Source: Lyophyllum atratum (taxonomy: Eukaryota; Basidiomycota; Agaricomycetes; Agaricales; Lyophyllaceae). Taken from it: DNA of 64,000 nt. This document shows positions 1-11,854 of this stretch, in pieces; positions within the stretch are counted from its first letter, which is position 1; every line of letters starts with the position of its first letter. The translations under genes and the position numbers were made by a program. The notes under the pieces are model-generated. The model was not told where the DNA came from and made no database searches. It was given only the letters and a program-made list of their open reading frames with translations. Location of the stretch: positions 186,001-250,000 of the forward strand of contig JACGCN010000038.1 in the NCBI GenBank assembly GCA_014905825.1, given 5' to 3'.

Positions 1-404
1 GCTTAGTAGGAGGCTGCCGTGGATTTCGACAATTCGTTTCTCCGATTCGCACGCCATTAGATGCCATCTCGCTGATGGACTTCGATGCTTGTTCGATGCG
101 ACTGGACATGAGACAGCATGACGTGTGTCTTGTCTTACTATCTATAATTAATCTTTGTGTCGAGGTTACGCTGTGCGCTTCAGGGGCGGATGCGTGCCTG
201 TGCCAGGGCATGGCGAGGCCCCGCATATTAATGCACCATGGCATAATATGGGGTGCTACACCAAAGCTTGGCCCAAATCTCCATGTAACGCGTTCTAATT
301 GACGAGTTCAAATAGATGTGCTGATTGCCCGAGCTCTGAGACCAAAGCGCGATACTCGAATGGCTATGTGATATACGAAAGTGCTTTAGCTCATGCATCG
401 TACC
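1..404. other. No gene recognised at the window edge
   Basis: Short open frames occur on both strands but none shows a recognisable domain, a signal peptide or a convincing splice structure. The right side is the 3' flank of the GH17 gene, which ends at 405. Confidence 0.5.
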
Positions 405-1680
405 TTAACAAACATCAAAAACCTCCTTCTTCACATCCAGCTTCCCAAATATTCCAAAGCTGCGCTCATTGTCGTTGCTCTTCCAATTCTGATCATCGTA
501 CTCGAAAGCATAAACCGACACCTTCGTGTTATCCCGAGATGCGCAATTTATGTTGGCGAGCGCCTGGCGCTCAGCCGAAAGAGAAGCATCGGTTCCCTGA
601 GCTGATCCACGCGACGGCCAGCCCGTCCTTAGAATGCAGTACTTAAGTGCCAGCGGTAGGAATACGTATATCTGGAACGCACTCTGTGATGATGATATCT
701 TTCCCCGGACACGCTGCTTTGAGGGCAGGAACAACGACTTTCATAACGAAATTCCCCGCATCTCCTGGGGCGACCTTACCGTCGTAGAATGCACTTCGTT
801 TGGTGAGATGACGATCAGGGCGGTGGCGTAGAAGGATGAAAATTGCACATACTGCGCATTGGCTGCAACGAAGTCTGTATCGCAAAGGTGCGGACTGTTC
901 CTGATGGCTACCCAGGTGTGGGCAGTAGATATCCTCGTGGATACACCAGCCTTCCTCAAATAGTCTGTGATTTATTTCAATTTTGATCTGACTGGGACAG
1001 AGACCTAAGGAATTGCACACCACGCGCTCGATCCACCTCGGCGATGACGGCGGAAGGGTTATCATTGACCTAAGTATATCATCCGTTCGTGAACTCTTAT
1101 TTCATGGAGATCATCAACACTTACCTCGTTTCCTATTGTAAGGCCGACGTACCGACCTGGCCCATACTTGGCGTATGCATTGCGAAATGAATTTAGGCCT
1201 TCACTAGCACAGAAATGTGATGTGAGAAATCATATTCAAGCCAAAAGAAATCGTCGACATACGTTGTCGCAGCAGTGCTTGATGCAATAGTACCCTCAAC
1301 AAAGAAAATGTTAGGCTAGAGCGACCAGGATACCCAACTTGTCCATACCGAGACATAAATACCAGCAGGAATCGTGAGTCCTTCTGCAGCTGCCGCTCCA
1401 GAAGCTCGGTCGAAGGCATCACAGTCGGACCCAAGGATTCTAAGCGATGGAAATCCAGCGGCTTTAATGTTTTTTGCAAGGTCGTTCCACTAACGGACGG
1501 TGGATATGAAAGGTAGTAAAACAGGAGAATATTCCAGGGGGTACTGACCTGTGCTTGTGTTCTGCAAGTGTAAGCGGAGGTCCCGCCAATGCTGTTAGCC
1601 ACATTGATGCCAGAGAAATGGTTCACAGCCAGAACATGAGTGGAGAAGCTAATGAGCAGGCACAGGATAACTCGATTCAT
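405..1680 (-). CDS. Secreted GH17 beta-1,3-glucanase / glucan beta-glucosidase
   Basis: Multi-exon gene for a glycoside hydrolase family 17 protein, which cleaves or remodels cell-wall beta-1,3-glucan. The start at 1680 gives a signal peptide (MNRVILCLLISFSTHVLA). Exon 1 ends at 1549 at a CAG|GTCAGT donor. Later exons read AKNIKAAGFPSLRILGSDC, then IGNE just before a GTAAGT donor; this is the family acid/base Glu. Further on come CDTDFVAANAQ and, after splicing, ITETGWPSRG, the nucleophile motif. Joining donor GA|GTGCGT (~689) to an acceptor before GACGGGCTGG (~626) restores ITETGWP exactly, so the nucleophile codon is split by an intron. The C-terminus reads VYAFEYDDQNWK and FGIFGKLD before the stop. 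All key residues are present, so the enzyme looks intact. The family is clear; the exact activity (endo, exo or transglycosylase) is not. Confidence 0.9.
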
Positions 1681-1814
1681 GACCAGCTTTTGGAGCGGCA
1701 GAAGGACTAAGATGCCACAGCTCATGGTCTTATATCATTGTAGATAAGGGCGTCTTCAATGTCCATGGGCCCTGGAGCTCCGAAGCTAGATACGATATGC
1801 TCTTTCGAGCTTGT

Positions 1815-3044
1815 TCACGAGAAGTCAACACCATGGGGCGGAAATGAAGCCCTCAAACCCCGGAAGCCTCGGACGTGCGCTTGAAAGGCGAGAGATCTAA
1901 GGCCGATGAATGACAGTGCGTAGTCTGAGATGGAGTGTTGAATTTGAACCTCATCCTCCGATTTGTCGAAAGGTAGAGTTCCATCTACGAGAAATGTCAA
2001 GTAGGCACATTTACTGCCCGGGCCATCGAAGCAGAAATCGAGGACACCTACCGCCAGGGTGAGGGCACCTTCCATCATGGAAGGATTCTGAAGCTCTGAC
2101 TGCGGAAACGGTGGACCCCGCGGCGCGTATATTCTCCTACTGCGGATGAACAGCATGTCTTGGGACCTCGGCGATGTCGCTCACGTCGTCGGAAGAGAAG
2201 AGGCTTTCTGGTTGAAGAGGCATGGACCCGTGGAAGGGATTTCTGAGCCATAGAGCCGTACTGCAACGGAGGGATTACTTGTTTGAATTGCAAGAGCTCC
2301 AAGGACGAGGGACCCTAACTTTTTTGTCACCGATGTTATATCAAAGATGTAGAGCCAGTCATGATCCGTCATTAATGATCGAAGGAATATGTCTTCAGCG
2401 TAGTCCAGCGCGGCCTGGTGAAGCGTTCCTCCTCGATTAAGTACTTCCTGAACCTGCATTTGTTTTCCGGACCGCAGGTGTTTTCCGGACCGCAGCGCGT
2501 GGTTTGGATATCACGGCCTTCAAAGCAGCTGTACGGACGTCTATAAGCCAACATAAAGGCGGCCATGGAAGTGGGTGTTCACATACCTTTCTCTTCTTCA
2601 CAGGCATAGAAACATCTAACCCAGCATCCACATCTTGAGCCGCAGAAGATTCTACCTCTCTATCACGTTTGGGCTTTCGATGGATGGAACTCTTCTGCGA
2701 AGGCTGCACCGCCGGCTTGAAACGCATTGGAATTTTGGTGAACATTGCGATATCCTGACCCGTTTTGCTTTTCTTGTATGTGAATTGTACGTCATACCAG
2801 TCGGCGAGATCCTCCTCCCGCAGTGGTTTATCCCTTCGCTCTCGTCTACGTGGACGGTGCATGGTGTTGTATTCTGGACATGCTGGCAAGGTATGTCTTG
2901 AGATAGATCAATCTAGGCGGATTCAGACTCCGAGTCCGTGACCCTGTCTGCCAGCTCCTCCTCCTCCTCCGAGTCGGAATTAGCCCTGATGCTTTCCGTT
3001 GGTGCAGTCGCCTGCCTTCTCCTGGACTGAAGCCTAAAAGACAT
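1815..3044 (-). CDS. Unrecognised basic/acidic protein, possibly broken
   Basis: Not recognised. A likely first exon starts at ATG 3044 and encodes an acidic tract (SDSEEEEELADRV). It is followed by a strongly basic segment around 2889-2600 (MHRPRRRERRDKPLREEDL, then DWYDVQFTYKKSKTGQDIAM, then PVKKRKV), suggesting a nuclear protein. A good GTATGT donor follows PVKKRKV near 2590, but no acceptor gave an unbroken continuation by eye. Downstream frames look partly coding (TLHQAALDYAEDIFLRSLM, and a segment at 2156-1815). An 18-bp tandem duplication (GTTTTCCGGACCGCAG core, 2459-2496) lies at the doubtful junction. This may be one gene with an unresolved intron, two genes, or a decaying gene. Confidence 0.35.
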
Positions 3045-3204
3045 TTGTGAACATGTCAGTCATGTCATTGAACAAGCGAGCTGTCAGCACTCCAGTGACA
3101 ACTGGAGACGTCAAGTGAAGACGTTTACCCGTAACCAGGTGTAGTCTACACGGATTCTAGCCGTGTGCATTGAACCACAGACATCGTCATAGGTCAAGAG
3201 CAAC

Positions 3205-4819
3205 ATGTACGACTCGGATGATGAGATCCCACCGATCGTATGAAGCCCATCTTCCACATTTTCAGATAGCTAATTCACAGTCCTGTACCAGGTTATCGAT
3301 AATGGTTCCGGCATGTGCAAAGCTGGTTGTCAGTGTTCAAGCTCCTCCTCCATTGCACGAACCGAATCTAAATATACATACTGTATCTGTTACAGTTGCA
3401 GGTATATATCCCGCCAAGTCTTATTTGATGGCTACATAGATTGACATATTTTTCTAGGTGACGATGCCCCTAGGATGTGGTTCCCGTATGTCTCTTCTGC
3501 ACTGCCTGATAGCTTGATTCTTTATTTTGTGCCCTTGCTAGGTCGTTCGTAGGTCGCCCTCTCAGTCGTCGCCAGGGTTTATTGCCTGGGATGGGGCAAA
3601 GAGAATTCTACGTTGGGTGCATCTTCTTTCAAAGAATCACCTCCCAGGTCTAACGCATACGATTGTATTATCAAGGGCAGAAGCTCAGGCGAAGCGTGGC
3701 ATTCTGACCCTCCAATATCCTATCAAGCATGGTGTCATAATTGACTGGGACGGCATGGAGAAAATCTGGGAGGACATCTTTGACCAACTTCGTGTTTCTC
3801 CGGAGGAGCGTCCAGTCCTCCTGACAGAATCCCCACTAAACCCTTGGGCTAACCGCGAAAATATGTTTGAGGTTATGTTCGAAACCTTCAACGTCCCCGC
3901 TTCATACGTTGCTATCCAGTCTGTCCTGTCCTTGTACGCTTCGGGTCGCGGGAGCGGTATCATCCTGGAGTCTGGAGATGGTGTGACTCACACCATGCCA
4001 GTGTGGCAAGGTTACGTGGCACGTCGTTCCATCCTACGTCTAGATCTTGGTGGTCGAGATGTAACCAATTTCATGGTCAAGAACCTATCGGAGCGCGGCA
4101 TACCCTTCACGACAAGCTCTGAACATGACATTGTTCAAGATATCAAGAGAAAGTTGGGCTATGTCGCTCTTGACTTCGAAAAGGAGCTCCAAATGGCTCC
4201 CAAATCCTCATATCTGGAGAAAAACTACGAACTTCCAGATGGTCGAATCATTACCCTTGGTGACGAGCGGTACGTGTGTATTTCAGACCCAACGTTATAT
4301 CGTCATCGACATCCGACTCCTAGCTTTCGCGCCCCAGAAGCACTCTTCCAACCTTCCTTGCTTGGCCTAGAACTACCTGGTATTCACGAACTCGTGTAAG
4401 CCTTAAGCTATGTCTATTTGCAGCAAACCGACGCCTCGGCTTAGATACAACTCAATCAAGCTGTGCGACATTGATACCCGTCGTGACTTCTATGGGAACG
4501 TCGTCCTCTCGGGAGGAAATACTATGTTCCCCGGGTTCTCTCAACGTATGGAAAAAGAATTGACGTCCCTAGCGCCCGCCAGCACAAAGGTCCGCAGCTC
4601 ATACAAGCTCCCCACGATATCGAAACTACGTACTAGATGTCTGATGATATTGTCCAGGTCAAGATTATTGCCGCAAACGAGCGGAAGTACTTCGCGTGGA
4701 TCGGGGGATCCATATTGGCATCACTCAGCACGTTCCAGCAGATGTGGATCTCTAAGAAGGAGTACGATGGGTATGGCCCTAGCGTTGTTCGTGGCTCTCA
4801 GAACTCGCATGACTTGTAA
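3205..4819 (+). CDS. Divergent actin paralogue
   Basis: The spliced product aligns with conventional actin along its whole length. ATG 3205 gives [11 protein letters not shown], then [12 protein letters not shown] (nucleotide loop 1), [43 protein letters not shown], then [86 protein letters not shown]. At least six introns join with GT-AG borders and keep frame, so no stop interrupts it. Departures from true actin: the Phe-Ala of CKAGFAGDD is missing, two residues are added after VGRP, Asp154 of the DSGDG loop is Glu, about seven residues are added near the last quarter (KPTPRLR), and the end is RGSQNSHDL instead of HRKCF. It is a fast-evolving paralogue rather than the housekeeping copy; whether it polymerises cannot be told. 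Confidence 0.85.
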
Positions 4820-5262
4820 CGAATGAGTATAGAATGTCTTGAAACTTGAGATCATATACTATCCACACTATCCTCTGTAGTATAGCTTGCATCGGCTCAC
4901 GCTACATGCGAACTATGATCGGACGTATAAAAATATTTAGACCCACGGGAGTATATGTGCGATACTGCCTTCGAATAGATATTATCCTAAGGTATCGAGG
5001 ACGCGTTTCGTCTGCAGGTCGTGGTTTCGTTTGTCTTGAGAGAAGAAAACTGGAGCGGCATATAGATATAGGTAAGAGTGATAGGACTACACACACTTTG
5101 GAAGGGTTACCATACCTGTTGAAAGACACATATCTAGGTGTTAGGGAGGCATGTAGTACGTGCATCATTTATGTTACAGTTACAGCAAAAGTAGGGGTGT
5201 GCAAAGTCCAAACCAGAATCCAAAGAAAGAAAGATAATTTAGAACCCAGGAGGAAGAGACAT
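4820..5262. other. Intergenic, no gene seen
   Basis: Lies between the convergent 3' ends of the actin-like gene and the MFS gene. A few short frames exist without recognisable protein features. Confidence 0.5.
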
Positions 5263-7921
5263 TTAAGAGCGGACTGAGCTTGACGACGGCTGACTGCCTT
5301 TTCCAGACTTGGCATCGTCCTGGCTATCGATGAACAAGTCCTCCCCACGCTCGCTCCCAATCCGGCTCTCCTCGTCCGCATCGTCCGGCAAACCTAACAC
5401 GTCGGAATCCGACCCAGGAGTTCCCGACTGCACATCCTTCGGAAGCCGCACAAAACTCATGAGCATGGATGAGATGATGATCGTGACCATCGACAAGATG
5501 AATATCGCTCGAGGGAAGGTCGCGACCGTCTTCATATACACAAAGCCATACATCGCCGGGCCCACTATCGAGGATCTATCATTAAAAAAAAGTTGAATCG
5601 ATGCCTCACCAAGAATTTCGAAAAAAGAAGAGTGAACGCACGACAACGCCTGCACGACGCTCAACGCGCCAAACAACCTCCCAGACTCCGTGCCACCGCG
5701 TCTTTTATACATGGCCAGCGCCACACTCTGAATAGCTGGGTTCAGCCCGGCGCCCATGGCCCCAAGCATGCTAAACACAGTGAAGAACAGCGGAGTTGGC
5801 ATCAAGGCTAGGAATGTATACGAAATGGCGTCAATGAGAAGGGATGCCTGTGCTAGCCCAAGATCGAATGACGAGGAGTGCACATCTTTCGCGACCGCGG
5901 GTCGCCTGGTGGTTGGTCTAGTTGGAAGTAGAGGCTGATTTTCGCCTGCTATGGTGTTGGCGGGGACCTCAACAGTTTTGGGCATGGGCTTGAAGATTTT
6001 GATGATGACTGCGAAGAATATTAGCCGAGGTTAGCTGGTTTGGGAAAAACTTGTATTCGTACAGGGGAGAATGAGTGTCAGGAATACGGCACGGGCAGCA
6101 CCAACTAGGGTAAGCCAATATCCAAGCTACAGAAAAGGCTGGTTAGGGCAAAGAAAGTGTCGCAGTGTAACCGAGGTCACCGTTTCTGAACTCCACCCGA
6201 AAGTCGACGCCGCATATTGGAACTTAAAAGTATATGATCCCTGGCGGGCATCATCAGTTCCGAAACACTTTCATTGTCGACGTACACACCATGATAGACA
6301 CAGCCAGGCCATATACAACAGCTAGGAGCGTCAAGTTCCAATCTCTCTTTTTTCTCTTCAAAGGATTGTCTCCAGGCCTCGCCGCCTTTAGCTCAGGCAA
6401 GAACACAGTCAGCGGCGAGAGGAAGGTGAACAACCTTTTCACTCTAACGAGCAGGCCAACAGCCGGGTTCGATTCTCGGTCCCGGGCTGTATCCCGTAGC
6501 TCTTCTTCGTACTTGACCCTCGATTGTTGCATCTGCGACTTCAAGAGTGATTCGGGAAGGACGAACCAAACCATAGAGGCGTAGATGAGGTGCAGCAGAG
6601 TTGCGACGTAAAACACGGATAGCAATTGTCCGGTGACACGTATCAGAAGGCTGCCTAGAGTTGGACCGAAAGCCATTCCCGTGAAGAGAAGACCAAGACT
6701 AAGAGCGAAAGTACGGGATCTGCGCATGCGACATACTGATTTAGCAATCCTCAGGATTATTTTTATCCAGAGTTTCCTACCGGTTGGCTTCTGTGGTTGT
6801 GTCAGCTATGTAGGCGTGCATCGCAGCGGCCGCAGCAGTCAGACCTATGGACGAATCTCAACACAACCATCGATGCACGTCACGAAATGTAGCTTACCCC
6901 CTACGCAGCCTTCGACGGTTGGCCCGAGGACGAGGAACCAATACCCCCCGGGAAGGCGTTGGAAATTGCGAGAGACGAAGATGAAATTAAAATCTAGGAT
7001 GAGCAGACCGATTACTGATATGCCCAGAAGTCGAGTACGGCCATGGCGGTCCGAAAACTGAATCGGTGTTTAGCAAAGGCGACGAGGGTCGCAGGGAGAA
7101 TACTTACAGAGCCCCACCACCCAGTTGTCAGACAGCTGAGGATGCCTGTAGACGTGGCGATAACTAAATGAGCAGAATCAGCAATGTGGATTCTGTAGGG
7201 GAGGCCCAGCCGGAAGGATCGAAAAATGGGTTCGCAGAGGTACAATGGCATCTTGGCAACCTTCGATCCCTAAGCCCAGAGGGATAGCAGCCAACTCACC
7301 AGTGGACAATTTGGCCACTGCAGCCTGTACAACAGGGTCGGACGCGCAGGCTGGACCTGGCTTCTCAGTACCGTTCCTGTCTTTCTTTAGTCCAAACACT
7401 GGTTCATGCGTGGTTCTCTGCCCAAGTGGCCAGGGCTCATTTTGTGGGAATTCGGGGAGTATTATAGGGGTGTTATCAGGAAAATGGATAAAGCCTCCCC
7501 CTAGAGTTGAGTGTTCTTGTCGGAATATATCCGGCTTATGGACACTACACGCCAAAAGCGTGTAGACTTCAATTCGCGGGGCTATAGTGGCGGACATCGC
7601 GATTGCGGTGAACGGCACGATAGTCAGCAGCCTGAGACAGTGTGAGAATCGCGTTATCGTCGAGGAGATAAGCTGGGGTGCATACCACAACGGCGAGGGC
7701 GTCTTCCACCATGGAAGATTTTTCTGGTGCTCCTTGCGGAGATGGTAATCTGCATCGGCGTCTATGACTTCATGCTGGGAGTGGACAAAATCCTCGAGCA
7801 GCTCAGCAGCCTCCTCGCCGACGGGCCCATCTGACAAGATAAGACTTTCTGGCTGGGGAACGTAAGGGCGTGATGAGGAAGACCTGCGTGTTGTTGACCC
7901 AGGGCGCAAACGAGGGGACAT
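5263..7921 (-). CDS. Major facilitator superfamily transporter
   Basis: Multi-exon membrane transporter read from ATG 7921 to the stop at 5263. The N-terminal ~70 residues are polar and Ser-rich with an acidic stretch; the first membrane helix follows (RLLTIVPFTAIAMSATIAPR). The middle has exons with FALSLGLLFTGMAFGPTLGS and the usual cytoplasmic central loop rich in charge (SQMQQSRVKYEEELRDTARD ... DNPLKRKKRDWNLTLLAVVY). The C-terminal half carries further helices (TFLALMPTPLFFTVFSMLGAMGAGLNPAIQSVALAM) and ends in a Ser/Asp-rich tail. This matches the fungal MFS_1 group; the long hydrophilic ends are common there. Substrate is unknown. Exon junctions were not all placed. Confidence 0.85.
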
Positions 7922-8142
7922 TGAGAGATGGGGGGTAAGGTTACAAGAACTCCACGGGTATACACGAGGGGTTCATTACACGACTATGATGTCTGGCATG
8001 ACTTTCTATCTATAACCACGCTGTGTCATCAGATTTCAGGACGCTTATCAGGTGGAGGATCTTATCAGATCAGATAATACGCGGAATCCTTGAATAGTTC
8101 GATCATCCGGTATCTTATCTACACACCTCTCCTCTCCTACTC

Positions 8143-8726
8143 ATGGTCTGTTCCTCGTCTGTATATCTACTCCCTCATTGACCTTTGTACAAGTCTCAAA
8201 CCGTCGATATCCCGCAATCTATCAAAGATTCCCTTAGGAAATTCCGCTTTGCACGCAGAAACGCCGGGAGCGCTGCTATAGTGATTAAGATCAATAAAGC
8301 CAAGCTCCTCATGGAAGAGGTCGAGCAGTTCGACAACATCAGTATAGAAGAGCTCGCAGAAGGTTAGACCATCTCTACAGAGGCTATTTCACTCACTGAC
8401 TTCTCCCTGCTCCCACTAGAACTGCCAGAGAATTCGCCCCGTTATGTGGTACTGTCGTATGAGCTCAGCCACGGGGACGGCAGGAAGTCCTTTCCCCTTG
8501 TGCTCATCAACTGGGCGCCGATGACGAGTGAGATCGGCTTGCTGACGCTCCATGCAAGCGCAATCCTGAATTTCCAGGCCACTGTGAGTTCGGAGTCTAC
8601 GTATCCCCTGGCTGCGCAGTTTAGGTTTTCTTGGTCACACAGGCCGACGTAAGCAAGGTCATAGAAATCCGCGATGGTCCTGAAGGCTTGACGAAGGAGG
8701 CGATCGATGCTAAGCTGCTGGGCTGA
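8143..8726 (+). CDS. Glia maturation factor, ADF-H domain
   Basis: Encodes a complete ADF-homology protein of the GMF group, which binds Arp2/3 and debranches or blocks actin nucleation in the cytoplasm. The spliced product starts M-SQTVDIPQSIKDSLRKFRF and continues IVIKINKAKLLMEEVEQFDN, LPENSPRYVVLSYELSHGDG, RKSFPLVLINWAPM and VSKVIEIRDGPEGLTKEAID. Introns: after the ATG itself (ATG|GTCTGT at 8146 to a CAAG acceptor before TCTCAAACC), after GCAGAAG (GTTAGA), and after CAGGCCACT (GTGAGT). The ATG-only first exon is inferred because the homologous start falls exactly there and no in-frame ATG exists in the second exon. Length and domain agree with the family. Confidence 0.88.
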
Positions 8727-9008
8727 AGAGACCTGGACACCGGACATGAGTGATACGATACCACTGCTTGCCTGTCCGCTGCCACCCTTGAATGGCTCTC
8801 ATGTTATATGTTTAGCAACTATGCGGCGTGACTTTCATCTGAATCTTTGGTGTCTTATTTCTCTTACTATCAGGGGCTTTCTTTCCTGTTCAAAATTGTT
8901 TGTATCAATGATACCTCTGCACGATGTTTAGTTCTACGGGATTAATGTATACCTAGCCTCCTACCGATGTTTTACGTTATGCAAAACAAAGACTGTACAA
9001 GGACAGGA

Positions 9009-10609
9009 TCACGCGACATAATCCCCCATAATGCCCCCAAGAACCCACACATTGCCCAACACATACACCAGGCCCCTCATCCACAGCCCAAAGAACACAT
9101 TCCGGCCCAGAAACTCCAACTTATACGCCTCGCTCAGCCAGAGCGCCTGCGTCCCGATCCACACACCCGCGTACGCCAACGCCCGTCTGCGCGACGTCGC
9201 TAGACGCGGCAGGAGAAGCGGTAGCAAGAGAAGATACCACAAGAAGTACTGCACACGTCCATATCAGCTACTACTTGACACGGAAGGCGCAATGAGGGTA
9301 TGCACACACCTGCGACGTGCAGACCTTGTTAAAGAGCACGAACACGACCGTCTGCACGAACCACGCAAACACCAGGTCCTGCTTGCGTCTTCCAAAGAGC
9401 AGACCCGTGCCGAGCGCCAGTCCCATCTGCGGCCCGAAGCTCACGAGGGGCGAGCGGACGATCCTGCTCCACAGGGAGAGTGCAGGAGCGTGCTCTGGTG
9501 GGATGCGCTGCGGGTATGTGAGGTACGTGAGGTAGAAGTAGGGAGAGAAGTTGTGGCGGTGGTCGAGGCGGTGGACGTGGTACAGGTACGATTCGTACAG
9601 GAATGGGTAACCCCAGCTGCAAAATAAAAAGACATCAGTCAAGAACGAAGCAGGAGAGGAGAGAAAGAAAGCTCACATTAGATAACATCCCCCACTGAGT
9701 AAGAAAAACGTCCCAGCACTGAGCAGACCGAACCTCGCCGTCTTCCAATTGACCAAACTTCTCAAATACGCCCTCCAGCCACCTCCTCCGGCCCTGGTCT
9801 TCACCCCAGCACTATCAATGACCCCAAGGCACGCGACGCCGTATATGACAGGGTATATCTTCCAATGGGTGCTAAGCCCCAGCATGACCCCTGCTGCGTC
9901 CCACCGGCCCTTAAGTGCTGCATACAGAGTGAGGAGGACGAAGAGCGCGAGGACGGATTCGGAGGAGCCGCGGGTGGAGATGGAGAAGACCAGTGGGTTG
10001 AGCAGGTGTATTGAGCTGTAGAGCGTGGCTAGAGCCTTGTGTTCCTGCTTTGTAGCCCATCCCTTGGCCGAAGCACTATCATCTGACGAGGGCCTTTTTT
10101 TAGCCTTCTTCGCCTTAGGGAGGCTAGGCAGGATATCCGAGATGAGGAGCCGGTAGATGAGGATGCCGTTGATGATATCGCATGCTGCGAACACGTATTT
10201 TCCAAATGACGGGTGCAGCCACACGTTTGGCGCAAGGAGGAGCGCGAGAAGCGGGGTATATCGGTACGTCTCTCTCGTGTACGGGCTGCACAACCAAAGG
10301 CATCAGCAGCATGCCGTGTACGTTGCGGTGTCAACGCAAACTTACTCACTCGCCGAGGTCAAGTTGGACGTTGTATGCTGCTAGAAGGCGGTTCAGCGGT
10401 CCCTGAGCATGGTTGGTGTCGCCAGGCCCTGGTCGGAGGAGGAAACGCGCCGCGTCGCTGAAGACGCGGTAGTCGATGTCGGTGTACTTCACGACGGAAT
10501 GGCGGTCATGCCATTCGCTGTAAAGAATAAGTGCTACACGTATGCCAATGGAGATGAGCAGAACGGTGCGGAACGAGGGGAGGCGGTGGTGCAGCCCAGG
10601 CGAGTTCAT
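9009..10609 (-). CDS. GPI14: GPI mannosyltransferase I catalytic subunit (PIG-M/Gpi14)
   Basis: GT50-family ER membrane mannosyltransferase that adds the first alpha-1,4 mannose to the GPI precursor from dolichol-phosphate-mannose. Four or more exons read from ATG 10609. The N-terminus has a membrane helix (FRTVLLISIGIRVALILYSE) and the luminal acidic motif in KYTDIDYRVFSDAARF. Later come GPLNRLLAAYN, SPYTRETYRYTPLLALLLAPN, GKYVFAACDIINGILIYRLL, ISTRGSSESVLALFVLLTLY, THWKIYPVIY, FLYESYLYHVHRLDHRHNFS and FGPQMGLALGTGL, all typical PIG-M blocks. The last exon (QYFLWYLLLLPLLLPRL ... GDYVA) ends at 9009. It looks complete. A charged Lys/Ser insert (PKAKKAKKRPSSDDSASA) sits in a loop. Confidence 0.93.
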
Positions 10610-10876
10610 GGTGGCATGGGAGTTGAAATTTAAGTCTATTTCAAACCAGTTACTTCGTCACTCGTGCCAGAACTTGGCCTCGGTTATCTCATAAAACTCA
10701 TGATCACAAATATTCTAGTGAGGGAGGGAAAATATCCATAGAATAAGGCTACAACTCGCAGAGAAGAAAATCGCTTGAAGAGGCACCATAAAATAACGCT
10801 AGGTAGGTAGGTAGCAAAGGCAACGCAAGAAAACACATAGAAGAAACTCCGTTATAAAGCATCCATCAGACTGCAT

Positions 10877-11854
10877 TTAAATCTGGAAGAGAGTGTGAAT
10901 CAGCTTATAAGTTATAATGAACACGCGTTGTGGGGACTTACGTATTGCGAGACCCAACGGAAGCCTGTGACGAGCAAGAACGTCAGGAAAGTAAACAACA
11001 GAAATGCAACGCCACTCACCCTCTCCATACCCTTGCCTCTGCACGACAGAGCACATGAAAATTTCAATGGGTCGGATGTCACTGAGAGGGACCTTGCCCT
11101 ATAAGGATTACCGTGAGCACGCCACCAACGATGCGAAGAAATGGAAAAAACGGACCTTGCCAGTGGTCTGGTACAGACCGAGATGATGCCTCAGCTCCTC
11201 CTCGCTGACTGCACCTGGAGCGTCGATCTTGTTTCCAAGGACGAGGAAGGGGACCTTCGAAAGTTGTTCGATCGAGAGGAGAGCGTCAAGCTCGGCCTTC
11301 GACTCTGCGAAGCGCTCGAAGTCGGCGCTGTCGACCAAGAAGACGATACCGTCGACCTCGGGGAAGTAGTCACGCCAGAGACGGCGCGCTGTTGAAAGAT
11401 ATTGGGGGATATTTGGATGAATTATCAGAGGCCATACGTACCCTGTTGATGTCCACCCAGGTCATACGTCGTAAACTTCACGTTTCCAATGGCGAGCTCT
11501 TCAGAGGCTAGAAGGGTACCATATGAGCATCTTAAATAGGTTTACAGAAAAGAAAGCCTCTCACTGGGGTGAAGAGTAGGCTGCAAAGTTGCGAGCCTGT
11601 CATTTTTCAGCATATGCAACAACGTCTGCCGAGCGCATTCAGTCTACAGATACCCAGCTCAAAATGTGGCACTACGTACCGTCTTTCCAGCATTATCGAG
11701 CCCAAGGAAAAGAATTTTGGCGTTCTTGTGCAACAAGCCTGTACCAGAAAGTTGGTGAGCCAACGAAATTCCGACTCCGTACGTATATCCCCCTGAGTGC
11801 CGACAACATACCGAGCTGTGCGAGAACGTCCCAGAACCAGTTAATAATGAACAT
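10877..11854 (-). CDS. SAR1: Sar1 small GTPase of COPII coat
   Basis: Arf/Sar-family GTPase that starts COPII coat assembly at ER exit sites. ATG 11854 gives the amphipathic N-terminus [15 protein letters not shown] that inserts into membrane. Further exons give the P-loop [11 protein letters not shown], the switch region [33 protein letters not shown], the guanine-specificity motif LGNKIDAP and the C-terminal block [13 protein letters not shown]. The last exon holds only ATT TAA (10882-10877), reached from a GTAAGT donor directly after the Tyr codon, so a six-base coding exon supplies the final Ile and the stop. Length (~190 aa) and motifs fit Sar1 without defects. Several introns of ~55-80 nt are present. 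Confidence 0.95.

Noticed and set aside
6464..6482. tRNA T-arm-like stem-loop (CCGGGTTCGATTCTCGG)
   Set aside because: It lies inside an MFS coding exon, and no acceptor, D or anticodon stems surround it.
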